NCBI GenBank assembly: GCA_002413755.1
Contig: DHXQ01000038.1
Location: 1 to 7,460, forward strand
Reading direction: 5' to 3'
Source: Candidatus Saccharibacteria bacterium UBA5152
GTDB taxonomy: Bacteria > Patescibacteriota > Saccharimonadia > Saccharimonadales > UBA4665
Length of the DNA stretch: 7,460 nt
Shown here: in pieces, positions 1 through 6,123 of the stretch
Numbering within the stretch: the first letter of the stretch is position 1
Layout: every line of letters begins with the position of its first letter
Made by a program: the position numbers and the translations under genes
Notes under the pieces: generated by a model
Database searches by the model: none
What the model saw: the letters and a program-made list of their open reading frames with translations, nothing else
What the model was told of the DNA's origin: nothing

Positions 1-630
1 CGTTACGTCACTATGGCGCACGCCGGCTATTTCCCGAAGAGCGAGCTCAAAACGCTGCGTAAGTTCGGCTCACGCTTGCAGGGCCACCCGGAACGTGTCC
101 GGCTGCCCGGGCTAGAGACCACCAGTGGCCCACTAGGCTGCGGCGTCTCACAGGCCTGCGGCATCGCCCTGGCAATGCGGATGGACCAGATCAAGAACCG
201 CTATGTTTACGTCGTCATGGGCGACGGTGAGCTCAACGAGGGCAACATCTGGGAAGGTGCCATGCTGGCCGGCAAGGAAAAGCTCCACAACATCATCGGT
301 ATCATTGACCGCAACAATATTCAGATTGACGGTCCCACCGAATCGGTCATGCCCCTCGAAGATCTCCGCGGTAAATGGGAAGCCTTCGGCTGGCACGTCC
401 TGGAAGTCGATGGTAACGACATTGACGCCGTGATCGACGCCACGGCGATGGCGCGCTCGATTGTCGAGAGGCCAGTTATGATCATCGCCTACACCATCCC
501 AGGCAAGGGCGTTGACTTCATGGAAGGCGACTTCCACTGGCACGGCATGCCGCCGAATCACGAGCAGGCTGTTAAAGCATTGCATGAATTACGGACCCTC
601 GGTGGCCGGATACGGAGCGAGCATGAGTAA
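1..630 (+). CDS. Transketolase, N-terminal (ThDP-binding) subunit, 5' partial
   Basis: This is the N-terminal half of a split transketolase, which moves two-carbon ketol units between sugar phosphates in the non-oxidative pentose phosphate pathway (cytosolic, needs thiamine diphosphate and Mg2+). The reading frame is open from base 1 (RYVT precedes the Met encoded at 13), so the gene is cut by the window edge rather than starting at 13. Family subunits are about 270-280 residues, so some 65-75 are missing, including the SKGHA-type segment. Counting from the Met at 13, one sees GHPE (24-27), the glycine-rich TTSGPLGCGVSQA (36-48), the ThDP/Mg motif beginning GDGELNEG (70-77) and ending in NN (101-102), and the conserved HGMPPN (177-182). 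It overlaps the next gene by 8 nt (ATGAGTAA), implying coupled translation of two subunits of one enzyme. Recognition of the family is firm; substrate preference (transketolase versus a related ThDP enzyme) rests on homology alone. Confidence 0.95.
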   Translation, partial: RYVTMAHAGYFPKSELKTLRKFGSRLQGHPERVRLPGLETTSGPLGCGVSQACGIALAMRMDQIKNRYVYVVMGDGELNEGNIWEGAMLAGKEKLHNIIGIIDRNNIQIDGPTESVMPLEDLRGKWEAFGWHVLEVDGNDIDAVIDATAMARSIVERPVMIIAYTIPGKGVDFMEGDFHWHGMPPNHEQAVKALHELRTLGGRIRSEHE

Positions 631-1594
631 ATACGTTCTTGATATCAATACCGAACTGGCGCAAGAGCCAATCCGCAAAGGCTTCGGCCGCGGTCTGCTA
701 GAGGCCGGTAAGCGGAATGCCAATGTCGTGGCAGCTTGTGCCGACTTGACCGACTCCACCCAGATGAGCTTATTCAAGAATGAATTCCCAGCACGCTTTG
801 TCGAAATTGGTGTGGCTGAGCAAAACCTCGTCACCGTTGGTGCCGGACTGGCGGCCATGGGCAAGATCCCGTTTGTCTCAAGTTATGCTGCTTTCAGCCC
901 TGGCCGCAACTGGGAACAGATCCGCACCACGATTTGTCTGAACGAACGGGCCGTTAAGATTGTCGGTTCGCACGCTGGCGTCTCGGTTGGTCCAGATGGT
1001 GCCACTCACCAGATGCTGGAAGACATCGCCCTGATGCGTGTGCTACCAAAGATGGTGGTGATTGTACCCTGTGACGCCGTGGAAGCCGAGAAGGCGACGC
1101 TGGCGATGGCCGAGGACCCACGACCAAACTATCTGCGACTGGCCCGCGAAGCCTCACCGGTTATTACCAGCGCTGATGCACCATTCGAAATTGGCAAAGC
1201 CTACGTCCTGGAGCGTGGCACTGATGTCACGATCATAGCCTGCGGCACGATGGTCTACCAAGCCTTGGTGGCAGCCGAAAAGTTATACAAAGCCGGGATT
1301 GAAGCCGAAGTTATCAACGTCCCGACGATCAAGCCACTCGATACCGAAACTATCCTGAAGAGCGTTCGTACCACCGGTTGCGTAGTCACCGCCGAAGAAG
1401 GCCAGATCGCTGGCGGCCTCGGCGGGGCAATCGCTGAGCTCCTCGGTGAAGAACACCCCGTACCGATCATCCGCATCGGCATGAAAGACCACTTCGGTGA
1501 ATCCGGCGAACCCAACGAACTGCTCAAGCATTTCGGGCTCGATGCCAAGCACATCGAACTGGCCGCCCATCACGTCGTCGACAAGAAAAAATAG
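623..1594 (+). CDS. Transketolase, C-terminal (pyrimidine-binding) subunit
   Basis: This is the second half of the split transketolase, 323 residues, close to the usual length of roughly 310-320. It should pair with the upstream subunit to build the two ThDP sites of the heterotetramer. Visible landmarks are EIGVAEQN (61-68), whose Glu66 is the expected catalytic glutamate activating ThDP; the pyrimidine-domain segment SSYAAFSPGRNWEQIR (86-101); the SHAGVSVGPDGATHQ loop (116-130), with the His-containing substrate region; and a C-terminal transketolase domain from about 190 to 315, with EEGQIAGGLGGAI (258-270) and the HFGESGEP segment (290-297). The ATG at 623 is chosen because GGAG lies 5 nt upstream (614-617), it begins a typical MSKY start, and it overlaps the upstream stop. 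A longer in-frame extension back to 512 would read through the conserved end of the first subunit gene and has no homology-like content. No clear terminator follows. Confidence 0.95.
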   Translation: MSKYVLDINTELAQEPIRKGFGRGLLEAGKRNANVVAACADLTDSTQMSLFKNEFPARFVEIGVAEQNLVTVGAGLAAMGKIPFVSSYAAFSPGRNWEQIRTTICLNERAVKIVGSHAGVSVGPDGATHQMLEDIALMRVLPKMVVIVPCDAVEAEKATLAMAEDPRPNYLRLAREASPVITSADAPFEIGKAYVLERGTDVTIIACGTMVYQALVAAEKLYKAGIEAEVINVPTIKPLDTETILKSVRTTGCVVTAEEGQIAGGLGGAIAELLGEEHPVPIIRIGMKDHFGESGEPNELLKHFGLDAKHIELAAHHVVDKKK

Positions 1595-1649
1595 TATTGC
1601 TCATACCGCTTCACCCCGTTGCAGTTTTTACTTCGCTTAACCATTAGCG

Positions 1650-1658
1650 TGATATACT
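1650..1658 (+). promoter_or_regulatory. Extended -10 promoter for the aldolase gene (leaderless start)
   Basis: TG-A-TATACT reads as an extended -10 element (TGnTATAAT type). Its last base is 6 nt before the aldolase ATG at 1665. With the usual 6-7 nt from the -10 box to the start site, transcription would begin at or next to the A of ATG, giving a leaderless mRNA. No convincing -35 at 16-18 bp and no Shine-Dalgarno are present, which fits this reading. Confidence 0.6.
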
Positions 1659-1670
1659 GGCGGTATGCCT
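1657..1670 (+). repeat. CTGGCGGTAT element, first copy (fba start)
   Basis: The 14 bases 1657-1670 match 2603-2616 at 13 positions (CTGGCGGTATGCCT versus CTGGCGGTATACCT). The two copies bracket the aldolase gene: one spans its start codon, the other lies 20 bp past its stop. In addition CATACCGC at 1602-1609 is the exact reverse complement of GCGGTATG at 1660-1667. The matches are visible; whether they bind a regulator is not known, and chance similarity is possible. Confidence 0.4.
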
Positions 1671-2582
1671 TTAACACTACGACAAATCCGTTCCAACAAC
1701 GAAAAAGCTCGCGATACTATGGCGCGGGCGCGGGCCGAGCATTTTGCGCTCGGCGCCTTTAACCTCGACAACCAGGAAACCCTGCGGGCTGTCGCCCAAG
1801 CCGCCGCCAAGAAAAACGCGCCGGTACTGGTCGAGATCAGCCAGGGTGAAGTCGACTTCCTCGGACTCGACAACGTCCGCGACATGGTCGACAACTACAA
1901 AGCCCTGCTCGGTATCGAGATGTACATCAACCTCGACCACTCGCCGTCAGTCAGCGCCGCCAAGGCAGCAATTGATGCCGGTTATGAGTTTATCCATATC
2001 GACATTTCGCAGGCCCAACATGGTGCCACCGAAGAAGACATCATCGCCGCCACTCACGAAGTTGTCGACTATGCCAAAATGACCGGCGCGCTCGTCGAGA
2101 GTGAACCGCACTACTTCGGCGGCTCGTCAAACATTCACACCGAAGGCATCGACTACGCCGAGATCAAGAAGACCTTCAGCACCCCCGAGGGCTCGGCTGA
2201 ATTTATCCATGCGACTGGTATCGACACCTATGCCGCAGCTGTCGGTAACCTCCACGGTAAGTATCCAGTTCCTAAGAAGCTCGACCTAGAACTCTTGCAG
2301 CGCATCCGTAAAGCCATCGATCCGGACTGCAACATCAGCCTGCACGGCGGCTCCGGCACGCCGTTGCACTACTTCGTTGATGCTGTCAGGATTGGTGTCA
2401 CCAAGATCAACATCAACTCCGATATGCGCTACGCCTACCGCACAACGCTTGAAAAAGTCCTGAAGGATGACCCCACCGAATACGCCGTTATTAAGCTGAT
2501 GCCCACCGTCATCGCTGCCGTCCAGGAAGTCGTCGAAGACAAGCTCAGCGCCTTCAACAGCGCTGGCAAAGCTCGCCCGTAG
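1665..2582 (+). CDS. Class II fructose-bisphosphate (or tagatose-bisphosphate) aldolase
   Basis: A 305-residue zinc-dependent class II aldolase that cleaves or forms ketohexose 1,6-bisphosphate from dihydroxyacetone phosphate and glyceraldehyde 3-phosphate in glycolysis/gluconeogenesis. The TIM-barrel landmarks are in order: GAFNLDN (30-36); INLDHS (88-93) with the catalytic Asp91 and zinc-ligand His92; the acidic ESE (145-147); the HGKY loop with zinc-ligand His197; LHGGSGTP (226-233) with zinc-ligand His227; and the phosphate-binding KININSD (247-253). Its length fits the short GatY/FbaA-like branch (about 285-310), and sequence by eye cannot separate fructose from tagatose specificity. The ATG at 1665 begins PLTLRQI, a plausible N-terminus; no Shine-Dalgarno precedes it, and a -10 box abuts it, pointing to leaderless translation. 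It follows the transketolase genes by 70 bp, and the three enzymes share glyceraldehyde 3-phosphate as a metabolite. Confidence 0.92.
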   Translation: MPLTLRQIRSNNEKARDTMARARAEHFALGAFNLDNQETLRAVAQAAAKKNAPVLVEISQGEVDFLGLDNVRDMVDNYKALLGIEMYINLDHSPSVSAAKAAIDAGYEFIHIDISQAQHGATEEDIIAATHEVVDYAKMTGALVESEPHYFGGSSNIHTEGIDYAEIKKTFSTPEGSAEFIHATGIDTYAAAVGNLHGKYPVPKKLDLELLQRIRKAIDPDCNISLHGGSGTPLHYFVDAVRIGVTKININSDMRYAYRTTLEKVLKDDPTEYAVIKLMPTVIAAVQEVVEDKLSAFNSAGKARP

Positions 2583-2583
2583 C

Positions 2584-2630
2584 ACCGCTTTCAAAGCCGA
2601 GTCTGGCGGTATACCTCGTTTTGCTATTTT
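2584..2630 (+). terminator. Weak candidate terminator after the aldolase gene
   Basis: Two bases after the aldolase stop, ACCGC (2584-2588) can pair with GCGGT (2606-2610) across a 17-nt loop that itself holds a GCTT/AAGC mini-stem. Downstream the sequence is T-rich (GTTTT, then CTATTTTT). The T-run is not immediately adjacent to the stem, so this is only a possible intrinsic terminator. Confidence 0.25.
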
Positions 2631-2634
2631 TAAT

Positions 2635-2690
2635 ATGTAACCAGAAAGTTACTTCAAGTCCTCTGTTTTAATGTGAACTTCTGGTTACAT
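2635..2690. repeat. Long inverted repeat, 12-bp perfect arms
   Basis: ATGTAACCAGAA at 2635-2646 is the exact reverse complement of TTCTGGTTACAT at 2679-2690. Pairing can continue inward (GTT at 2648-2650 with AAC at 2676-2678, then AC with GT) if single bases are bulged, giving about 17 pairs around a loop of some 22 nt. There is no T-tract directly after the right arm (TTGGGAATC), so it is not a standard intrinsic terminator. It sits in the gap between the aldolase gene and the 82-residue gene, 30 bp upstream of that gene's -35. It may be a structured 5'/3' RNA, a two-site operator for a dimeric regulator, or a mobile-element remnant. The left arm also contains a smaller GTAAC...GTTAC repeat (2637-2652). 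Confidence 0.75.
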
Positions 2691-2719
2691 TTGGGAATCG
2701 GGAAATGGCATGGGGGCTT

Positions 2720-2749
2720 TTGCTAAACAAACCAGCAAGGGGTTATACT
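2720..2749 (+). promoter_or_regulatory. Sigma70-like promoter for the 82-residue gene
   Basis: TTGCTA (2720-2725) and TATACT (2744-2749) are separated by 18 bp, placing the start site near 2756 and leaving a short leader of about 18 nt. The leader contains AAGGA at 2759-2763 ahead of the ATG at 2774. The -10 is the same hexamer as in the aldolase and kinase promoters. Confidence 0.6.
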
Positions 2750-2773
2750 TATGATTATAAGGATATACACAAC

Positions 2774-3022
2774 ATGGGATTTTTAGACGATATGTTCAAA
2801 ATGGTGCAATCTGGCGAGCTTGAGAAAAAGCTTGGTAGTGCTGCCGATACCCTCGATAAAGTCCTCGACACCGCCGAAAAGGGCCTCAACAAGGCCGAAA
2901 ATAAGGTCACGGGCATCAGCCAGGTCGCTGGTAGCAATGTTGATAAATTCGAGAACCGCGTCAACAAAGCTGGTACTGCAGTTGACGGCATCGCCAAGAA
3001 GCTGCCCGGCTCTTCTTCCTAG
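2774..3022 (+). CDS. Small amphipathic/coiled-coil protein, function unknown
   Basis: An 82-residue protein starting MGFLDDMFKMVQ. I do not recognise a named family. After a hydrophobic-rich first 12 residues, it is nearly all predicted amphipathic helix (about 14-77) with spaced Leu/Val/Ala and many Lys/Glu/Asp, in repeating LxKVLDxAEKGLNKAENKV-like units, then a PGSSS tail. There is no signal peptide, membrane segment or Cys. This pattern resembles small helical surface- or envelope-associated proteins, but that is inference. The ATG at 2774 is chosen over an in-frame ATG at 2705 because the extra 23 residues would be translated from the promoter region (TATACT at 2744) and because AAGGA sits 10 nt upstream of 2774. 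It is monocistronic by appearance or shares a message with the 30-residue gene 46 bp downstream. Confidence 0.78.
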   Translation: MGFLDDMFKMVQSGELEKKLGSAADTLDKVLDTAEKGLNKAENKVTGISQVAGSNVDKFENRVNKAGTAVDGIAKKLPGSSS

Positions 3023-3068
3023 CTTTTCGTCGAAATATTATATAAGAGTTAAGCAAGGGAGGGCACAA

Positions 3069-3161
3069 ATGACAATGGTTCTGACAAAAGATGATCTTGG
3101 AGCTATTAAGACTATCGTTGATGAAAACACCGAGATGCGTAAAGCGCTACAGGCGGTCTAG
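3069..3161 (+). CDS. 30-residue microprotein, function unknown
   Basis: A very short gene encoding MTMVLTKDDLGAIKTI followed by VDENTEMRKALQAV. The case for it being real is the almost ideal ribosome binding site AAGGGAGGG (3055-3063), 5 nt before the ATG. The peptide is acidic-amphipathic helix with no Cys or membrane segment. The LTKDDLxAIKxIVDE start resembles, from general memory, the N-terminus of longer (80-100 residue) small coiled-coil proteins in CPR genomes, so it could be a shortened relative; reading past the TAG in the same frame gives only 18 more codons that do not continue the helix. It lies between the 82-residue gene and the kinase gene. An AT-rich TATTATATAAG segment (3037-3047) might hold a -10, but no good -35 was found. 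Confidence 0.55.
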   Translation: MTMVLTKDDLGAIKTIVDENTEMRKALQAV

Positions 3162-3179
3162 CCTCCCGCCGGGGTATAT

Positions 3180-3207
3180 TTGCTTTCAATAGCAGGTAAG
3201 CTATACT
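3180..3207 (+). promoter_or_regulatory. Sigma70-like promoter for the PfkB kinase gene
   Basis: TTGCTT (3180-3185) and TATACT (3202-3207) lie 16 bp apart. The predicted start site near 3214 gives a leader of about 33 nt carrying TAGGA (3234-3238), 8 nt ahead of the ATG. This promoter separates the kinase transcript from the small genes upstream. Confidence 0.6.
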
Positions 3208-3246
3208 AAAGTTAAACGTAACCATAATCAAGATAGGACAGGTGGG

Positions 3247-4248
3247 ATGAGCCAAATTGATGTCATGAGTATCGGCGATATCGTGACCGATGCATTTATC
3301 AAGTTAGAAGATGACCAAGCTTGGACCTACATTGATGAGCATGGCAAAAACGTGTTAGCGATGCCATTTGGTACCAAAGTTCCTTTTGACAGCGCAGAAG
3401 TAGTGATTGCCGTCGGCAATGCTGCCAATGCTGCCGTTGCTTTCGCCCGCCTCGGTCTGAACAGTGGTTTTGTTACCAATGTCGGTGGTGACGAAGAAGG
3501 TCGCCAGATGATCCACGCCCTCGAGGCTGAAAAAGTCGACCACCGCTTCGTGCGTGTCAACCCGGGCAAGAAGAGTAACTATCACTACGTCCTGCGCTAC
3601 GGCCCAGAACGCACCATTCTGATCAAGCATGAAGAATATGACTACCACTGGCCACACTTCCGCCCAGACGAAGTCCCAAAGTGGCTCTACTTTAGCTCGA
3701 TCAGTCAGCACGCTATCCCATATCACGACCAAGTTGCTGACTGGCTCGACGAGAACCCCGGTGTCAAATTGGCTTTTCAGCCTGGTACTTTCCAGATGGA
3801 AGCCGGTACTGAGCGCCTGATTCGCCTCTACAAGCAGACCGAAGTCCTGATCCTGAACCGCGAAGAGGCCGTCGTGGTCGGTGGTGGTAACCACGATGAC
3901 ATCCATGATTTGATCAACAAGCTGCACGAGCTTGGCCCCAAGATTGTTGTCCTGACCGATGGCCCGAACGGCGCCTACGCCAGTGATGGCAAAGAATCAT
4001 TCCAAATGCCGCTCTACCCAGATCCAGGACCACCGGTTGACCGCACCGGCGCCGGCGACTCATTCGCCAGCACTTTCGTAGCCGCCCTCGTCAAGGGCAA
4101 CAGCCTTGAAGGCGCGCTGCAGTGGGCTCCGATTAACTCGATGAGCGTCGTCCAGAAGCTTGGCGCCCAAGCCGGCCTGCTTAGCGAGAAGAAGCTCGAA
4201 GAGTTCCTACGCAATGCCCCAGAGGGCTACAAGCCGTCGCCGTTTTAA
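3247..4248 (+). CDS. PfkB/ribokinase-family carbohydrate or nucleoside kinase
   Basis: A 333-residue cytosolic kinase of the ribokinase (PfkB) fold that transfers the ATP gamma-phosphate to a sugar, sugar phosphate or nucleoside; the substrate cannot be read from sequence. Features in order: SIGDIVTDAF (8-17) with Asp12, a typical substrate-binding position; the first signature region AVGNAANAAVAFARLG (55-70) followed by TNVGGDEEG (77-85); the NREEA turn (204-208); VLTDGPNGAY (235-244); and the second signature DRTGAGDSFASTF (265-277) with catalytic base Asp271 and anion hole GAGD. The first signature has VG where the family pattern usually has AG or GG, a small deviation. Residues 25-48 and 112-140 form a longer, aromatic- and His-rich lid segment. 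The start at 3247 is backed by TAGGA 8 nt upstream. Near an aldolase and transketolase, a role in sugar phosphate supply or nucleoside salvage is plausible but inferred. Confidence 0.93.
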   Translation: MSQIDVMSIGDIVTDAFIKLEDDQAWTYIDEHGKNVLAMPFGTKVPFDSAEVVIAVGNAANAAVAFARLGLNSGFVTNVGGDEEGRQMIHALEAEKVDHRFVRVNPGKKSNYHYVLRYGPERTILIKHEEYDYHWPHFRPDEVPKWLYFSSISQHAIPYHDQVADWLDENPGVKLAFQPGTFQMEAGTERLIRLYKQTEVLILNREEAVVVGGGNHDDIHDLINKLHELGPKIVVLTDGPNGAYASDGKESFQMPLYPDPGPPVDRTGAGDSFASTFVAALVKGNSLEGALQWAPINSMSVVQKLGAQAGLLSEKKLEEFLRNAPEGYKPSPF

Positions 4249-4280
4249 TTGCGAAATGCGACCGGCTCTTATCATGCTTG

Positions 4281-4289
4281 TGGTAAAAT
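4281..4289 (+). promoter_or_regulatory. Extended -10 promoter for the unknown/SLOG/prepilin operon
   Basis: TG-G-TAAAAT (4281-4289) ends 9 nt before the ATG at 4299, so transcription should begin 0-3 nt upstream of the start codon. No Shine-Dalgarno precedes the ATG and no good -35 is visible; this again suggests a leaderless or nearly leaderless message. Confidence 0.55.
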
Positions 4290-4298
4290 AAATACAAC

Positions 4299-5543
4299 AT
4301 GACGAGGGTACTGTCCGAACTACTTGAAGCCCAGGAGCCGAACTTTCAGCACAGCTTACAACAGCTGGAAGCTTTGGCCGGCCACCCCCGAACCGATATC
4401 CGGCTCTCGACAGAGGTGGTGCAGGGCATGCGCACCAAAATCCACCAGCTGGGGCTGGACGGCCATGACACCACCGCCCGTGAACTGTACGCTGCAATCG
4501 GCGAGCGGCTCAAGGCTGACGAGGCGCGCTTCCGCGTCCGGATCGGCGTCGAGGCTCATGGTGACCAGAGTTCACCGGACGTTATGTTGCAGGTTATCCG
4601 AGCCTTGCAGGGGCTAATCAGTCCCAAGACGTGCTTTGCGCTCAAATCAACCGTTGCTAAGCGCCTGCTCAAAGCTCAATTACCCAAGAAAACCATGAAA
4701 TCGCTGGGCTACCGCTCGGCCGATTCGATGTTTAAGCACGAATCGGCACCAGCCTTGTTCGCTGCAGCCGCACTGATCGAGACCGATGCCTGGACGAAGC
4801 GACTACTCGCGAGTTTTAGCAAATTGAAGGCCACAGACTTTGAACTGCGGGATATTTCGCTGGAACACCCGTCCGCTAAGCGCTGGCAGGATCTGTCTGA
4901 GCAGATCGTTGCCCAGAAGAAGCAATATGTCCTGAGTTTCAAAGAACTGGGTTCGGTGGTGGTCCTGCCGCTGCCGCGGATGCAGCCGCAGCTGTCGGCA
5001 CTCACCACATCGGTGCTGGTGCTGCACGCTGTTAATGAGATCCGTGCGGCCAGTTCATATTTGCGGCTGCATCAGATGGAAGCCGGCTTCGGCAACCTGG
5101 TACATCAAGTGGTGGTTGGCGAGGCATCCTTCGCTGCTGAAGCCCTCGGCCGGCCGCTATCATGGGAGACATTGCACCAATTCTTTAGCCGCCTGCAGAA
5201 CACGATTCAGACCAATATCTTCGAACCGCTGCTGGCTAGCGAAGAACTTGTCTGGTCTAACGTCGAACAGGCACTGGCCAGCATCGAACCAAGCCTGGAA
5301 TTTTGGCACGACACCGACCATGTCGGTCTGCACGACGGCTTGGGCAACTCCACGTCCTGCAACCTGACCGACGCCTTGCTGAGTCACACCAACGGTTTGC
5401 CGTTTGAGCAGCGAGTGACGCATTACTTTAAGCAGGCACTGCGGTCAGAGATAGTCCTGCGCTATCTGGGTGACGACAAACCGCGCCAGACGTTACTGGC
5501 AAATTTGCAAATGAAACTTGCGCCTGAGATGGCTACAGACTAA
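4299..5543 (+). CDS. Conserved-looking helical protein of unknown function
   Basis: A 414-residue soluble protein that I do not recognise. It has no signal peptide, no transmembrane segment and only two Cys (112, 354). The N-terminal part (1-80) is helical, with a LGLDGHDTTARELYAAI segment (51-67) that looks like a short conserved helical module. Around 128-148 a basic stretch (LPKKTMKSLGYRSADSMFKHE region) has the spacing of a helix-turn-helix, so nucleic-acid binding is possible but unproven. A short hydrophobic strand VVVLPLP is at 220-226, and the C-terminal half (230-410) is a series of helices rich in Leu, His and Trp, with HDTDHVGLHD (337-346). It is first in an operon: the SLOG gene begins 13 nt after its stop. 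The start has no ribosome binding site, and the -10 box lies 9 nt upstream. Coding potential is clear from length and codon use; a role in nucleotide signalling or DNA-linked regulation is speculation. Confidence 0.9.
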   Translation: MTRVLSELLEAQEPNFQHSLQQLEALAGHPRTDIRLSTEVVQGMRTKIHQLGLDGHDTTARELYAAIGERLKADEARFRVRIGVEAHGDQSSPDVMLQVIRALQGLISPKTCFALKSTVAKRLLKAQLPKKTMKSLGYRSADSMFKHESAPALFAAAALIETDAWTKRLLASFSKLKATDFELRDISLEHPSAKRWQDLSEQIVAQKKQYVLSFKELGSVVVLPLPRMQPQLSALTTSVLVLHAVNEIRAASSYLRLHQMEAGFGNLVHQVVVGEASFAAEALGRPLSWETLHQFFSRLQNTIQTNIFEPLLASEELVWSNVEQALASIEPSLEFWHDTDHVGLHDGLGNSTSCNLTDALLSHTNGLPFEQRVTHYFKQALRSEIVLRYLGDDKPRQTLLANLQMKLAPEMATD

Positions 5544-5556
5544 TGGAGGAAATCTA

Positions 5557-6123
5557 ATGTATCAGATATGTGTATCCGGCGCGGCAAAGGGTGACAGCGT
5601 TGAACAGGGCAAGGAATTAGCTCGTCAGGTCGGCGCGGCGATTGCTGAAGCCGGACATGCGCTGCTGACTGGGGCGACCGTTGGACTGCCAAACTACGCT
5701 GCCGAAGGCTACAAAGCAGCCGGTGGCAAAATGAGCCTTGGCATCAGTCCAGCGGCTAGCAAGGTGGAGCACGTCCGCAAGTACCGCCTGCCTACTGAAG
5801 CCTATGATGTTATCTTGTATTCCGGGCTGCACTATGTCGGCCGGGACGCGTTACTGATTACCTCCAGCGACGCCGTTATCTCCATCGGTGGCCGCCTGGG
5901 TACGCTCCACGAGTTTACCATCGCCATGGAGAGCGACACGCCAATTGGCTTCCTGCAAGGTGCTGGTGGCGTTAGTAGCCAAATCACTGCCCTGATGGAG
6001 CTAGCTCAACCGATGAAGCCCGGTGCCGTCGTATTATTCGACACCTCACCCGAGGGGCTGGTTCGCAACTTGACTAAGGCCCTCGACCGCGAAAACGTAA
6101 AGTACAAGGATCTCTATGCATAA
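5557..6123 (+). CDS. SLOG/LOG-fold nucleotide-binding protein (TIGR00725-like)
   Basis: A 188-residue Rossmann-like protein of the SLOG superfamily, the group that includes LOG cytokinin-activating phosphoribohydrolases, DprA and the TIGR00725 (cluster 4) family. It opens with ICVSGAAKGD (4-13), the glycine-containing first strand-loop; LLTGATVGLPNYAAEG (36-51) forms the next turn; YVGRDALLI (93-101) precedes SSDAVISIGGRLGTLHEF (103-120), whose GGRLGTLHE matches the family GGxGTxxE phosphate-binding/catalytic motif. The usual PGG is IGG here, as expected for the TIGR00725 branch rather than true LOG enzymes. It may hydrolyse a nucleoside monophosphate or sense a nucleotide ligand; which is not known. 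The ATG at 5557 has GGAGGA (5545-5550) 6 nt upstream; an in-frame ATG at 5518 would overlap the previous gene by 26 nt and add residues not seen in the family. It overlaps the prepilin gene by 8 nt. Confidence 0.9.
   Translation: MYQICVSGAAKGDSVEQGKELARQVGAAIAEAGHALLTGATVGLPNYAAEGYKAAGGKMSLGISPAASKVEHVRKYRLPTEAYDVILYSGLHYVGRDALLITSSDAVISIGGRLGTLHEFTIAMESDTPIGFLQGAGGVSSQITALMELAQPMKPGAVVLFDTSPEGLVRNLTKALDRENVKYKDLYA

Noticed and set aside
148..585. 145-codon - strand frame opposite the transketolase N-subunit
   Set aside because: Antisense shadow of a gene with recognised ThDP motifs; no ribosome site or promoter.
512..622. N-terminal extension of the transketolase C-subunit
   Set aside because: The extension overlaps the conserved end of the upstream gene, and the ATG at 623 has a proper ribosome site and a family-like N-terminus.
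2705..2773. 23-residue extension of the 82-residue protein
   Set aside because: It would run through the predicted -35 and -10 boxes; the ATG at 2774 has an AAGGA upstream.
2583..2773. tRNA or other classical RNA gene in the aldolase/small-gene gap
   Set aside because: No cloverleaf, T-loop or CCA pattern; the inverted repeat has a long single-hairpin geometry only.
3152..3170. GGCGG/CCGCC hairpin around the stop of the microprotein as a terminator
   Set aside because: Five-pair stem with a 9-nt loop, followed by GGGGTATATTT rather than a T-tract; too weak to list.
3355..3927. Long open frame (190 codons) on the - strand inside the PfkB kinase gene
   Set aside because: It is antisense to a kinase with clear motifs, has no start signals, and its composition follows from the codon bias of the + strand gene.
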